Assembly (NCBI GenBank): GCA_009842325.1 | Contig: VYFQ01000007.1 | Coordinates: 119,448 to 181,339 of the forward strand | DNA: 61,892 nt | Reading direction: 5' to 3' | Source of the DNA: Acidimicrobiaceae bacterium | GTDB taxonomy: Bacteria > Actinomycetota > Acidimicrobiia > Acidimicrobiales > Aldehydirespiratoraceae | Shown: in pieces, positions 42,446 to 51,769 of the stretch | Position numbering within the stretch: position 1 is the stretch's first letter | How the letters are laid out: each line of letters starts with the position of its first letter | Notes under the pieces: model-generated | Told to the model about the DNA's origin: nothing | Database searches by the model: none | The model's input: only the letters and a program-made list of their open reading frames with translations | Translations under genes and position numbers: made by a program

Positions 42446-43438
42446 TCAGGCGAGGCCGCGGGATGCCGCGTGTTTCGACAGCGGCATCATGGGGCGGGCG
42501 CCGACATGGCTGATGACTTCAGCCGCGGCCAGACTGCCCAATTCTGCGCAACGGGCTAGAGGCGCGTCCCGGCAGAGGCCCCACAGGAAGCCGGCCGCGT
42601 ACAGGTCGCCGGCTCCGGTGACGTCGACGACGGCCGGGATCTCGGCCGCAGGCACCATCGCCGACTCCGAGCCCCGAACGGCCACGGAGCCGCGGGCCCC
42701 GCGGGTGACCGCCACTGTCCCGGCCATCGCGGCCGTGCGCCGGAGGGCAGTGTCGAAGTCGTCGGTCGGGTGCAGGGCGCACACCTCTGCCTCGTTGCCG
42801 AACACCACGTCGACGCGGTCCTCGATCAGGTCGAGCCACTCGTCGCGGTGCCGCTCCACGCAGTACGAGTCGCTCAGCGCCAGCGCCACCGTCCTGCCCG
42901 CCGAGGCGGCGGCCGCCATGGCCACCCGGATTGCGTCCTTGGCCACCTGCACGTCCCAGAGGTAGCCCTCGCAATAGGTGATGCCGGCCGAGGCGACGAG
43001 GTCGGTGTCCACGTCGGGGGGTTCGAGCAGCGCGGCGGTGCCCAGGTAGGTGTTCATCGTGCGCTCCGCATCCGGGGTCACCTGGACCAGGCAGCGGGCG
43101 GTCGCAGGACCGTCGGGTGCCGGCGGCACGTCGAAGGAGACTCCGGTCGCCCGGATGTCGTGGATGAAAACCTCGCCGAGCTGGTCGTCGCGCACCTTGC
43201 CGATGAAGGCCGCCCGGCCGCCGAAGGAGGCCACCCCGGCCATGGTGTTGGCCGCCGACCCGCCGGAGGCGGCGACTCCCGGCGGCATGGCGTCGTACAA
43301 CGCGGCCGACCTCTCGGCGCTGACCAGGGTCATGGCCCCCTTCACCAAGTCGTGGTCGCCGATGAAGGAGTCGTCCACGGAGGCGATCACGTCCACGATG
43401 GCGTTGCCGACACCCACCACGTCGAGCACTGGTTCCAA
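42446..43438 (-). CDS. PfkB-family sugar/nucleoside kinase (adenosine-kinase-like)
   Basis: A 330-residue ribokinase-fold kinase. VVGVGNAIVDVIASVDDSFI at the N-terminus and GGSAANTMAGVASFGGRAAF are typical of the adenosine-kinase-like PfkB branch. The substrate and anion-hole motif VVDVTGAGDLYAAGFLWGLC has the catalytic Asp. An adenosine deaminase occurs elsewhere in the window, but not close by. The precise sugar or nucleoside is unproven. Confidence 0.88.
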   Translation of the reverse strand: MEPVLDVVGVGNAIVDVIASVDDSFIGDHDLVKGAMTLVSAERSAALYDAMPPGVAASGGSAANTMAGVASFGGRAAFIGKVRDDQLGEVFIHDIRATGVSFDVPPAPDGPATARCLVQVTPDAERTMNTYLGTAALLEPPDVDTDLVASAGITYCEGYLWDVQVAKDAIRVAMAAAASAGRTVALALSDSYCVERHRDEWLDLIEDRVDVVFGNEAEVCALHPTDDFDTALRRTAAMAGTVAVTRGARGSVAVRGSESAMVPAAEIPAVVDVTGAGDLYAAGFLWGLCRDAPLARCAELGSLAAAEVISHVGARPMMPLSKHAASRGLA

Positions 43439-43488
43439 GAGGCCTCCCTGTCAGCCCAAGACAGTAGGCGCGAGGGACGAAGGGGGCG

Positions 43489-44301
43489 TCAGCCCGTCGC
43501 CACCCGGCGGGCCAGCGAGCGGAAGGCCATCACGAAGGTAACGAGGGCGAGCCCGCCGATGGCCGCTGAGGCCTTGCCTATGGCGGCCGCCTGCCAGCCG
43601 CCGGAGAGCAGCGACCGCATGCCCTCGAGCAGGTATGTGACCGGGTTCCAGGCGGCCACGGTCTGCATCCACCCGGTCATCAGCTCGCGCGGCAGGTACG
43701 CGGGCGTCAGGAAGGCGAAGGGGAAGAAGATCAGGAACGACGAGTTGACCGCGGCGGGATTCCCGGTGCGCAGGGCCACCGTGTACGGGAATCCTGTGAA
43801 CGCCAGGCTCCACGCCACCGCCAGCCCCAGGAAGAGCAGGATCCCGAGCAACCCGGTCTCGAAGCGCACGCCGGCGACGAAGCCCATGGCGACCACGACG
43901 AGCGACAGCGCCAGGGCCAGAACGATGTCGGCGACCATCATGCCGAGCAGCAGGGTCGTGCGCCGCACCGGGGTGACGAGCATGCGGTCGAGGTAGCCGG
44001 TCTGGATGTCGATGACCAGCACCGACGCCCGGGAGATGCCCGTGACCGCGAAGATGATCGCGACCGGTATCTGGAACGCCCGGTAGTCGATGCCCGGTGA
44101 GCGCTCCACGAACGACTCCAGCGCGCCGATGTTGACGATGAAGAAGAACGTCGGGATGATCAGCGCAGGGGCCATGGCCTCGGGCTCCCGCAGCAGGCTG
44201 CGCACGGAACGGCGAGCCACCGTGGCGATGTCAGTGACGATCCCCACTGGGCGGACCATCCCGCCACCGGCCGCTACGGCCGCGCCGGACTGGGTGCTCA
44301 C
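43489..44301 (-). CDS. ABC-2 type exporter permease
   Basis: A 270-residue membrane protein with six hydrophobic segments and the ABC-2 pattern: SLLREPEAMAPALIIPTFFF, DIQTGYLDRMLVTPVRRTTL (the usual coupling loop), ALRTGNPAAVNSSFLIFFPF, and TPAYLPRELMTGWMQTVAAW-NPVTYLLEGMRSL. It overlaps the ATPase gene by four bases. The pair resembles DrrAB-type drug or lipid exporters; the substrate is unknown. Confidence 0.9.
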   Translation of the reverse strand: MSTQSGAAVAAGGGMVRPVGIVTDIATVARRSVRSLLREPEAMAPALIIPTFFFIVNIGALESFVERSPGIDYRAFQIPVAIIFAVTGISRASVLVIDIQTGYLDRMLVTPVRRTTLLLGMMVADIVLALALSLVVVAMGFVAGVRFETGLLGILLFLGLAVAWSLAFTGFPYTVALRTGNPAAVNSSFLIFFPFAFLTPAYLPRELMTGWMQTVAAWNPVTYLLEGMRSLLSGGWQAAAIGKASAAIGGLALVTFVMAFRSLARRVATG

Positions 44302-45344
44302 GGCCCGCCGCTCCCGGGAGTCGCCGCCCGAGAGCCCGATCCTGGTGCCGCACCACCGCCACCGGCGGCTGGATCCACCGCCGACATCCGGTATCCCGTG
44401 GCCAGCAGGAACACATCGTCGAGCGACGGGGTGCGCACGGTGAGCGACTGGGGATGGATTCCCGCCCCGGACAGCGCCACGGCCACGCTGGAGACGGTGG
44501 CCGCGCCGTCAGCGGTGGCGATGGTGACGCCGCGGCGCCCCTGGGTGACGGCATCGACATCCGGCAGCGTCTCGGCGACGGTCGCCGCGGCGGCGATGGC
44601 ATCGGGGGAAAGGTCCACCACGATCACGTCCGCGCCCACGGCCCGCTTCAACTCCGACGGCGACCCCTCCTCGACTATCCGGCCGCCGTCGATGATGGCC
44701 ACCCGGTCGGCCAGCGCGTCAGCCTCCTCGAGATACTGGGTGGTGAGGAACACCGTCACCCCGAGCTCGCCGTTGAGCCGGCGAACCTCGTCCCAGACCT
44801 GCGCCCGGCTCACCGGGTCGAGCCCCGTGGTGGGCTCGTCCAGGAACAGCACCTCGGGGCCGTGAATGAGCGAGGCGGCCAGGTCGAGACGGCGCCTCAT
44901 GCCGCCGCTGTAGGTCTTGATGCGGGCATCCATGGCGTCGCCGATGTCGGCCAGGTCCACGGCCCTCGCGATGGAGGCGGCCCGGTCCACCGCGCTCAAC
45001 CCGTACAGGCGAGCCTGCAGGTCGAGGATCTCCCGGCCGGTCTGGCGCTCGTCGAGCGCGGCCTCCTGCAGGGCGACGCCGATGCGGATGCGAACATCGC
45101 CGGGACGGTCGACGACGTCGTAGCCGGCCACCGTGGCCTGCCCGGCAGTGGGCTTCAGCAGGGTGCACAGCATCCGCACCGTGGTGCTCTTGCCCGCGCC
45201 GTTGGGGCCCAGGAACCCGTAGATCTCCCCGGAGTTGACACCGAGATCGACCCCGTCCACCGCCCGGTTGCTTCCGAAGGTCCGGACCAGACCGCGAGCA
45301 GAGATCGCCGTGTCACCATTCCCAGTTGAGCCAGCCTCAGACAC
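44298..45344 (-). CDS. ABC-2 type exporter ATPase (DrrA-like)
   Basis: A 348-residue ATPase: Walker A GFLGPNGAGKSTTVRMLCTL, the daunorubicin-type segment RIGVALQEAALDERQTGREI, signature KTYSGGMRRRLDLAASL, Walker B LFLDEPTTGLD, switch TTQYLEEADALADR, and the C-terminal DrrA-family extension (LTVRTPSLDDVFLLATGYRM). It ends in a Gly/Ala/Pro-rich tail. It forms an exporter with the overlapping permease. Confidence 0.92.
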   Translation of the reverse strand: MSEAGSTGNGDTAISARGLVRTFGSNRAVDGVDLGVNSGEIYGFLGPNGAGKSTTVRMLCTLLKPTAGQATVAGYDVVDRPGDVRIRIGVALQEAALDERQTGREILDLQARLYGLSAVDRAASIARAVDLADIGDAMDARIKTYSGGMRRRLDLAASLIHGPEVLFLDEPTTGLDPVSRAQVWDEVRRLNGELGVTVFLTTQYLEEADALADRVAIIDGGRIVEEGSPSELKRAVGADVIVVDLSPDAIAAAATVAETLPDVDAVTQGRRGVTIATADGAATVSSVAVALSGAGIHPQSLTVRTPSLDDVFLLATGYRMSAVDPAAGGGGAAPGSGSRAATPGSGGP

Positions 45345-45355
45345 GAGGCCGCAGG

Positions 45356-45994
45356 CTAACGGAGCCGGACGTTGGTGAACCCCGGCGAAGCCTCGATCAT
45401 CAGCAGCTTGACGGTCTCCTGGGTGGCCGCCCGCAGCCGGTGCGGCTGGCGGGTGTCGTAGGAGATGGAGTCGCTCGGCTCGAGCCGGAAGATCTCCCCG
45501 TCGAGGTCCACGTCCACAACACCGGAGATCACGTAGATCGTCTCGAAGCCGTCGTGGACCCAGTACTCGCGGAACGACTCGGGGGCGCCGCTGAACTCCA
45601 CCACCTGGAACGGGCTGGCCTCGGGGGCGACCACCCGGCGCACACCGTCCATGTCGCCGAGTTCGCTGGCCGGCACCACAGAGGTGTCGGACGCCCGCAC
45701 GACCGTCGCTTCCCGGGTGTTCTCCGATCCTGCCAGCAACCAGGAGGCATTGGTTCCCAGTGCCTCGGAGATCTGGTGCAACGAGCTCATGGACGGCCGG
45801 GCCAGTCCCCGCTCCACCTGCGAGAGGAAGGGGTGCGAGAGGCCGCTCAGCTGCGCCAGCACCTTAAGGGTGAGGCCCCGTTCCTTGCGCAGGGCCCGGA
45901 TCTTGGCTCCCAGCCGCTGGATACGCGCCGCGTCGTCGACGCGGGAGACGACGCTCGCTCCCGATGTGCCGTCGACAACGTTCTCGTGGTTCAC
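45356..45994 (-). CDS. XRE-cupin transcriptional regulator
   Basis: A 212-residue regulator with an N-terminal HTH_3 (KIRALRKERGLTLKVLAQLS, HPFLSQVERGLARPSMSSLH) and a C-terminal single cupin (HDGFETIYVISGVVDVDLDG, IFRLEPSDSISYDTRQPHRL). XRE-cupin regulators usually control amine, amino-acid or small-molecule use. It is divergent from the binding-protein gene, and the shared promoter carries a long inverted repeat. Confidence 0.9.
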   Translation of the reverse strand: MNHENVVDGTSGASVVSRVDDAARIQRLGAKIRALRKERGLTLKVLAQLSGLSHPFLSQVERGLARPSMSSLHQISEALGTNASWLLAGSENTREATVVRASDTSVVPASELGDMDGVRRVVAPEASPFQVVEFSGAPESFREYWVHDGFETIYVISGVVDVDLDGEIFRLEPSDSISYDTRQPHRLRAATQETVKLLMIEASPGFTNVRLR

Positions 45995-46038
45995 GGGCTC
46001 ATTCCGGTTCGCATCCTCCGCCCAGCTTGCATCCCAGA

Positions 46039-46080
46039 AATGTTGATGGTATCAAGACTGTTATCGGTCATATCAACATT
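46039..46080. promoter_or_regulatory. 9-bp inverted repeat in the XRE-cupin/binding-protein promoter
   Basis: AATGTTGAT (46039-46047) and ATCAACATT (46072-46080) are perfect complements 24 bases apart, just before the ribosome site (GGAGG) of the binding-protein gene. A second, weaker GGTATCA/TTATCGGTCA pattern lies between the arms. It is probably the XRE-cupin operator. Confidence 0.6.
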
Positions 46081-46104
46081 CAAGACCAAACCTGGAGGAC
46101 AACC

Positions 46105-47382
46105 ATGAAGACGAAGCCATGGGTCCGCGCCCTCTGCGCGCTGGCCGTACTGAGTCTGATCGCAGCCGCATGCGGCGATGACGATACCGACGACGGCGCG
46201 GCCGGCACCAGCGCGGCGCCTGCTGAAGAGCCGGCAGCTCCCGCTGAACCGGAGGATCCCGAGCCGGAGCCCACTACGGCTCCGGCCGAGCCCGAAGCGC
46301 CGGAACCGGACCCCGAGCCCGAACCGGAACCCGAGGCGCCTGCCGAAGACCCTCTCGACCTCGCCAGCGTGTGCCCCAGCCCGATCATCATCCAGACCGA
46401 CTGGTTCCCGGAGTCCGAGCACGGCGCCATGTACCAGATGGTCGGAGAGGGCTGGACGCTCGACACCGACAACATGATCACCACCGGCCCGCTGGTGGCG
46501 GGCGGCGTCGACACCGGCGTCGACATCGAGATCCGCGCCGGCGGCCCGGCCATCGGCTTCGCCTCGGGCTCGGCCCAGATGACGCTCGATCCGGAGATCA
46601 CGCTCGCCTATGTGAGCATGGACGAGGCCGTCATCCTCGGCGGCGACACCCCGACGCTGTCGGTGGTCGCCCCGCTGGAGAAGAACCCGCAGATCATCCA
46701 GTGGGATCCCGAGACGTACCCCGACGTGACGGGCGTCGCCGACCTCGGCGAGCTCGGCGTCACCATCAACGTGTTCGCGGGCGGGACGTTCATCGACGTG
46801 TTCGTCAACGAGGGCGTGCTCTCCGCGGATCAGATCGACCCGTCCTACGACGGCGGCCCCGCCCGGTTCATCGCCGAGGGCGGCGCCATCGCCCAGCAGG
46901 GCTTCGCGTCCGAGTCGCCCTACAGCTACGAGCAGGTCTACCCGGAGTGGTCCAAGCCGATCGCCTTCGAGCTGATCCACGACGCCGGGCTTCCGATCTA
47001 CTCCCAGACCCTGGCGATCCGCCCGGCCGAACTCGACACGCTGAGGCCGTGCCTCGCCAAGTTCGTGCCGATCGTGCAGCAGGCGATCCTGGACTTCGCA
47101 GCCGATCCCGGCCCGACCAACGCGATGATCGTGCAGATCGTGGCCGACATCGGCAGCTTCTGGCAGTACAGCCCCGGGCTGGCGCAGTTCTCGGTTGACA
47201 CCCAGATCGAGCTCGGCCTGATCGGCAACGGCCCCGACGACACGGTCGGCAACATGGAGATCGACCGGATCCAAGAGGTGATCGACAAGATCGTCAACGC
47301 CGGCTTCGACGTCCATCCCTCCCGGACGGATCCGAACAACCTCGTCACCAACGAGTTCATAGACGAGAGCATCGGCTTCTAA
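46105..47382 (+). CDS. ABC-type solute-binding lipoprotein (orphan)
   Basis: A 425-residue lipoprotein. The signal is ALCALAVLSLIAAACGDDDT, followed by a long acidic Pro/Glu linker (residues about 30-85). The ligand fold includes IIIQTDWFPESEHGAMYQMV, which resembles NMT1/THI5-like or nitrate/taurine-type binders, and SEFVN-type helices near the middle. No permease or ATPase is adjacent, so it must use components elsewhere or act as a sensor. A GGAGG precedes the ATG at 46105. The following amidohydrolase hints at a nitrogen heterocycle or purine-like ligand. Confidence 0.8.
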   Translation: MKTKPWVRALCALAVLSLIAAACGDDDTDDGAAGTSAAPAEEPAAPAEPEDPEPEPTTAPAEPEAPEPDPEPEPEPEAPAEDPLDLASVCPSPIIIQTDWFPESEHGAMYQMVGEGWTLDTDNMITTGPLVAGGVDTGVDIEIRAGGPAIGFASGSAQMTLDPEITLAYVSMDEAVILGGDTPTLSVVAPLEKNPQIIQWDPETYPDVTGVADLGELGVTINVFAGGTFIDVFVNEGVLSADQIDPSYDGGPARFIAEGGAIAQQGFASESPYSYEQVYPEWSKPIAFELIHDAGLPIYSQTLAIRPAELDTLRPCLAKFVPIVQQAILDFAADPGPTNAMIVQIVADIGSFWQYSPGLAQFSVDTQIELGLIGNGPDDTVGNMEIDRIQEVIDKIVNAGFDVHPSRTDPNNLVTNEFIDESIGF

Positions 47383-47397
47383 GGACTCATCAGCCGG

Positions 47398-47428
47398 GAG
47401 CCTCCCCCCACCGAGCGGGGGGAGGCTC
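47398..47428 (+). terminator. Perfect 12-bp hairpin after the binding-protein gene
   Basis: GAGCCTCCCCCC pairs with GGGGGGAGGCTC around a seven-base loop, 15 bases after the stop. No T tract follows. It may act as a partial terminator or stability element before the amidohydrolase gene. Confidence 0.65.
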
Positions 47429-47480
47429 ACCGGTGCGAGGATGTTCGCCTGAGCTGGGACGCGTCACGGAAGGAATGCAA

Positions 47481-48932
47481 GTGACCGACGCCGACATGGG
47501 TGCGGACCGCCGGCCGCAGGCCGCCGACTTCGTGATCACCGGCACGGTGATCACTGTTGATGCCGAGCGCAGGGTGTACACCGACGGCGCGGTGGCAGTC
47601 AGGGACTCAAGGATCGTCGCCGTCGGCCCAAGAGCGGACGTCGAAGCGATCTACGAGGGAGGGTGCCGGCTGGGCGGTCCCCGCGACCTCGTGATCCCGG
47701 GACTCATCGACACCCACAACCACATGGCCCAGGCGCTGGTGCGAAGCATGGCGCTGGAGGACCTCCCCAACATCACCCGGGTGTACATACCCGCCGAGGA
47801 CGTGCTCGGAGACGACGGAATCAGGACCAGCGCGCGGGTGACCATGGCCAACCTGCTGCGGGCCGGCGTCACCACCACCACCGACACCACCTGCACCACG
47901 GAGCACGAGGAGGCTGTGGGCGAGACAGCCCTGGAGACGGGCATCCGCTGCGCGCTGGCCGTAGGCCAACGCGACCGCACCTCCCGCCTGGCCAGCAACT
48001 ACGAGCAGATCGATGGCCGCTCCGAGTACTCCGACGACCCCGCGGTGAGGGCCGACAACATCGCGCACCTGGAGGACTTCCTGACCCGCTGGTCGGCGCG
48101 CGGCCAGGGTCTGGTGCGCCCCTACATCCACGCTGCGAGCGTCCCGTCGGTCAGCGACGAGATGTTCATGGCGGCTCGTGAGCTGGCCGAGCGCCACGAC
48201 ACCGTGGTGATGACCCACATCAACCGCGACCGCGAGGAGATCGAACTGTGCGTGTCGCTCTTTGGACGGCGGCCTATCGAGCATCTGAGCCACATCGGTG
48301 CCCTCGGTCCGCGGTTCCTGGCCATCCACGCCATGCTGACCACCGCCCGGGAGATCAGGCTCCTGGCCGAGGCGGGAGCCAAGCTCACCCACGCGCCGGT
48401 TGTCTGCACCGACATCGTGTCGGCTGTGACCGACATCGTGGGCATGCGGGCCGCCGGCGTGACGGTGGGACTCGGATGCGACACCGTGATCAACGACATC
48501 CTGGCCGTGATGAGGATCGCGTTCTTCATGCAGGCCCAGTCCGCGGGGATCCCCATGTACGACCCGGTCGGCTTCACCACCGAGGACGCCTTCGACATGG
48601 CCACCATCGACGGGGCGAAGGCACTGATGTGGGACACAGAGATCGGCTCGCTGGAGGTCGGCAAGGCAGCCGACATCGCGGTGATCGACGGGGAGAACCC
48701 CCGGCTGTCGCCCCGCCACAACCCGGTCGGCTCGATCGTGCGTTACGCAGCGGGCACCGACGTGCGCAGCGTGCTGGTCGACGGCCGGCTGGTGGTGGAC
48801 GACGGCCGGGTGCTGACCCTCGACGAGGGCCTGCTCCTGAAGGAGGCGGACGAGGTTGCGGTCCGGGTGCGGGAGGACCTCCTCCACCGCCGCTACTGGC
48901 CGCTGAACCGGCGCTACAGGGTCATCGGCTGA
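47481..48932 (+). CDS. Amidohydrolase (TrzA/AtzB, SAH-deaminase-like)
   Basis: A 483-residue metal-dependent amidohydrolase. The metal HxH is in VIPGLIDTHNHMAQALVRSM. Later metal or catalytic residues lie in VVMTHINRDREEIELCVS (His), FLAIHAMLTTAREIRLLAEA (His) and VTVGLGCDTVINDILAVM (Asp). The C-terminal beta sandwich has EVGKAADIAVIDGENPR. It probably deaminates or hydrolyses an aminated ring compound. AAGGA lies seven bases upstream of the GTG at 47481, which I favour over the in-frame ATG two codons earlier. Confidence 0.87.
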   Translation: MTDADMGADRRPQAADFVITGTVITVDAERRVYTDGAVAVRDSRIVAVGPRADVEAIYEGGCRLGGPRDLVIPGLIDTHNHMAQALVRSMALEDLPNITRVYIPAEDVLGDDGIRTSARVTMANLLRAGVTTTTDTTCTTEHEEAVGETALETGIRCALAVGQRDRTSRLASNYEQIDGRSEYSDDPAVRADNIAHLEDFLTRWSARGQGLVRPYIHAASVPSVSDEMFMAARELAERHDTVVMTHINRDREEIELCVSLFGRRPIEHLSHIGALGPRFLAIHAMLTTAREIRLLAEAGAKLTHAPVVCTDIVSAVTDIVGMRAAGVTVGLGCDTVINDILAVMRIAFFMQAQSAGIPMYDPVGFTTEDAFDMATIDGAKALMWDTEIGSLEVGKAADIAVIDGENPRLSPRHNPVGSIVRYAAGTDVRSVLVDGRLVVDDGRVLTLDEGLLLKEADEVAVRVREDLLHRRYWPLNRRYRVIG

Positions 48933-48961
48933 CAGGACGCAGGCCCCAGTACCGTCAGGCC

Positions 48962-51499
48962 ATGAGTCCGAGACTGCCGGCCGGCGTCGTCCCCCGGCAC
49001 TACGCCATCGAACTGTCGCCCGACCTCGACGCCGCGACCTTCGCGGGAGCCGTCGCCATCGACATCGATGTCGAGGAGCGATCGGCCGCGATAGTGCTGA
49101 ACGCGGCGGAGCTGAGCATCTTGAGTGCCCGGCTCGACACCGCGGACGCCGAGGCTCTGGAACTCGACTTCGCTCTCGACGCCGAATCGGAGAGGCTGAC
49201 GCTCTCCCGGCGCGACGGCGGCGAGTTCGCGCCGGGGTCGGCCCGGCTGGCCATCGCCTTCGACGGGGTGCTCAACGACCAGCTGCACGGCTTCTACCGC
49301 TCCACCTACACCGACGACGACGGCGCGTCCCACACCATCGCCACCACGCAGTTCGAGTCCACGGACGCCCGCCGGGCCTTTCCCTGCTTCGATGAGCCCG
49401 CACTCAAGGCCACCTTCGCAACGACCCTGATCGTCGAGGACGGCCTGCTGGCGGTGTCCAACACCGCCGAGACCGGCCGCCAACCGATGGAGGACGGCCG
49501 GGTGCGGGTCAGCTTCGCCACCACCATGCCGATGTCCACCTACCTGGTGGCCTTCGTGGTGGGCCCGCTGGAGGCGACAGAGCCGATCGACTGCGGCGGG
49601 GTGCCCCTGCGGGTGATCCACCGGCCCGGTCGCGCCGACCAGACCGGCTTCGCCCTCGATGTCGCGGCCCACGCCCTGGAGTGGTTCTCCAACTACTACG
49701 GCCTGCCCTACCCGTCGGACAAGGTCGACCTGGTGGCCGTCCCCGACTTCGCTTTCGGCGCCATGGAGAACCTGGGCTGCGTGACCTTCAGGGAGGTGCT
49801 CCTGCTGGTGGATCCCGGCGCGGCGAGCCAACCGGAGCTGCAGCAGGTGGCCAAGGTCATCAACCACGAACTGGCCCACATGTGGTTCGGGGATCTCGTG
49901 ACCATGGCCTGGTGGGAGGGCATCTGGCTGAACGAGGCCTTCGCCACGTTCATGGAGACGGCGTGCACCGACGCCTACCGGCCCGGCTGGCAGGTCTGGT
50001 CGACGTTCTGCCGCAGCCGAGCCTCGGCCCTGTCCACCGACGCCCTCGGCAGCACGAGGTCGGTGGAGTACCCGGTCCACTCCCCCGCCGAGGCCGAAGA
50101 CATGTTCGACGTGATCACCTACGAGAAGGGCGCGGCCCTGGTCCGCATGCTGGAGCAGTACCTCGGCGCCGAGACGTTCCGGGCCGGCGTGCGCCTCTAC
50201 CTGCGGCGGCACGCCTACGCCAACACGATCACCGAGGACCTGTGGAACTCGTTGGCCGACGCTTCCGGCGAGCCCGTGGGGCAGATCATGGACGGCTGGA
50301 TACATCAGGGCGGGTATCCGGCGGTGACCGCCACCGCCACCGACCACGGCCTCAGGGTGTCCCAGCGCCATTTCACGCTCGACCCCGAGCGAGCCGACGA
50401 GCGCAGCTGGGTGGTCCCGCTGCGGCTGCGGATCCAGGGACCCGCAGGCAACCGGGAGGAGATGCGGTTCCTGCTCGACCGGTCCCCGCGGACTTTCGCC
50501 GGAGTAGCCGGCGACCCGGTGACGGTGAACAGCGGCGCGTCGGGTTTCTACCGCGACGACCCCAGCCCCGACGCACTTGCAGCCGTTGCGTCGGAAGGCC
50601 CCGGCGACCGCAACGCGGAGGAACGCCACGGCCTGGTCGACGACGCTTGGGCCGCGACGCTGTCCGGCAGCCTCGACGCGCCGGCCTACCTCGACTTGGT
50701 GCTGCGAGGCTTCGTCGACGAGCGCGACCTCACCGTCTGGCAGGCCATCGCAGGCACCCTGGCCCACCTCCGCAGGCTGCTGGACGCCGACGCGGCCCAA
50801 CGCTTCTGCGAGCTGGTCGTAGCCGCTTCCGACACCGCCGCCACCGATCTCGGGCTCGACCCTCCCCCGGACGGCGAGGACGAGCGAACCGGCGAACTGA
50901 GGGCCACCCTCCTCAGGCTGCGGGGGGCGGTCGCCGATCACACCGCCACCATCGAGGCGTGCCGCCAGAGGCTCGACCACCCTGACCCCACGCTGGCGGC
51001 AGCCGCCCTGAGCGTGGTGGCGGCCCACGGCGACGCCGAGGACTTCGCTTGGGTCCGCGGGCGCTTCGAGACGGCGTCGGATCCCCAGACCGAGCAGCGC
51101 CATCTGGCCGCCCTGGCCGACTTCGGCGACCCGGAACTGGTCCGCGCGATCCTGGAGGGTACTCTCGACGGCTCGGTCCGCACCCAGGACGGCCCCTATC
51201 TGGTTCGCCGGGCCCTGCTCAACCGGGTCTGCGGATCCGAGGCGTGGGACTTCCTGGCCGGTCACTGGGATCGCCTGCTCGGCGTCTTCCCGACCAACTA
51301 CTCGCTGGCCCGGATGCTGGAGGGAGTGACCGCGCTCGACCGGGTCGAGCTGGCCGCCCGGGTGCATGCCTTCCTGGCCGAGCACCCGTTGCCCCAGGGA
51401 GCCAAGCAGGTTGCCCAGCACCTGGAGCGCCTCGACATCAACGTCGCTATGCGCGAACGGGAGTCCGGCCGACTCAGTACCGCAGTCCTTGGCTCCTGA
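48962..51499 (+). CDS. pepN: Aminopeptidase N (M1 family)
   Basis: An 845-residue zinc aminopeptidase of standard M1 layout. The exopeptidase motif FGAMENLGCVTF is followed by the zinc motif VINHELAHMWFGDLVTMAWW with the third ligand in WLNEAFATFMETA, then the conserved Tyr segment EDMFDVITYEKGAALVRML. A long C-terminal helical domain ends at about 845. No signal peptide is visible, so it is cytoplasmic and trims peptides. The start is ATG at 48962. Confidence 0.95.
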   Translation: MSPRLPAGVVPRHYAIELSPDLDAATFAGAVAIDIDVEERSAAIVLNAAELSILSARLDTADAEALELDFALDAESERLTLSRRDGGEFAPGSARLAIAFDGVLNDQLHGFYRSTYTDDDGASHTIATTQFESTDARRAFPCFDEPALKATFATTLIVEDGLLAVSNTAETGRQPMEDGRVRVSFATTMPMSTYLVAFVVGPLEATEPIDCGGVPLRVIHRPGRADQTGFALDVAAHALEWFSNYYGLPYPSDKVDLVAVPDFAFGAMENLGCVTFREVLLLVDPGAASQPELQQVAKVINHELAHMWFGDLVTMAWWEGIWLNEAFATFMETACTDAYRPGWQVWSTFCRSRASALSTDALGSTRSVEYPVHSPAEAEDMFDVITYEKGAALVRMLEQYLGAETFRAGVRLYLRRHAYANTITEDLWNSLADASGEPVGQIMDGWIHQGGYPAVTATATDHGLRVSQRHFTLDPERADERSWVVPLRLRIQGPAGNREEMRFLLDRSPRTFAGVAGDPVTVNSGASGFYRDDPSPDALAAVASEGPGDRNAEERHGLVDDAWAATLSGSLDAPAYLDLVLRGFVDERDLTVWQAIAGTLAHLRRLLDADAAQRFCELVVAASDTAATDLGLDPPPDGEDERTGELRATLLRLRGAVADHTATIEACRQRLDHPDPTLAAAALSVVAAHGDAEDFAWVRGRFETASDPQTEQRHLAALADFGDPELVRAILEGTLDGSVRTQDGPYLVRRALLNRVCGSEAWDFLAGHWDRLLGVFPTNYSLARMLEGVTALDRVELAARVHAFLAEHPLPQGAKQVAQHLERLDINVAMRERESGRLSTAVLGS

Positions 51500-51534
51500 G
51501 AGAGCCAAGGAGGCAATGTAACGTGAAACTTATT

Positions 51535-51553
51535 GAGATTTACTGATAATCTC
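51535..51553 (+). promoter_or_regulatory. Inverted repeat before hicA
   Basis: GAGATT-TACTGAT-AATCTC lies six bases upstream of the hicA coding frame. HicB-type antitoxins with a C-terminal HTH bind dyads in their own promoter. This one is well placed, and the local sequence is AT-rich compared with the rest. Confidence 0.5.
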
Positions 51554-51558
51554 GCCAT

Positions 51559-51765
51559 ATCGATAGCAGCGAATTCGTTAGACGGGCCCGGCGCTACGCC
51601 CGCAGGACTGGCCAGGCGTTCCGCCTTGATGGTCGGCGCGGCAAGGGCAGCCATGCCCGTCTGTACGTTGGCCGACGGTTCACTACGCTGAGGCGCGGCG
51701 AACTGTCGAAGGGCATGCTGGCCGCGATGCTGCGCCAGCTCGACATCGACGGCAAGGAGTTCTGA
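51559..51765 (+). CDS. hicA: HicA-type mRNA interferase with ATC in place of the start codon
   Basis: The frame reads (I)DSSEFVRRARRYARRTGQA, FRLDGRRGKGSHARLYVGRR and FTTLRRGELSKGMLAAMLRQ, ending LDIDGKEF. This is a full HicA dsRBD-like protein with the catalytic His in GKGSH. The position where HicA proteins have Met-Asp is ATC-GAT here, and a TAA lies 12 bases upstream in frame, so no ATG/GTG/TTG is available. Either ATC is used as a rare start or the toxin has lost its start and is not made. It lies five bases before hicB. Confidence 0.72.
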   Translation: MDSSEFVRRARRYARRTGQAFRLDGRRGKGSHARLYVGRRFTTLRRGELSKGMLAAMLRQLDIDGKEF

Positions 51766-51769
51766 CCCC

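Noticed and set aside
48914..51508. 864-codon minus-strand frame opposite aminopeptidase N
   Set aside because: Low-complexity shadow; the plus strand carries GAMEN and HELAH motifs.
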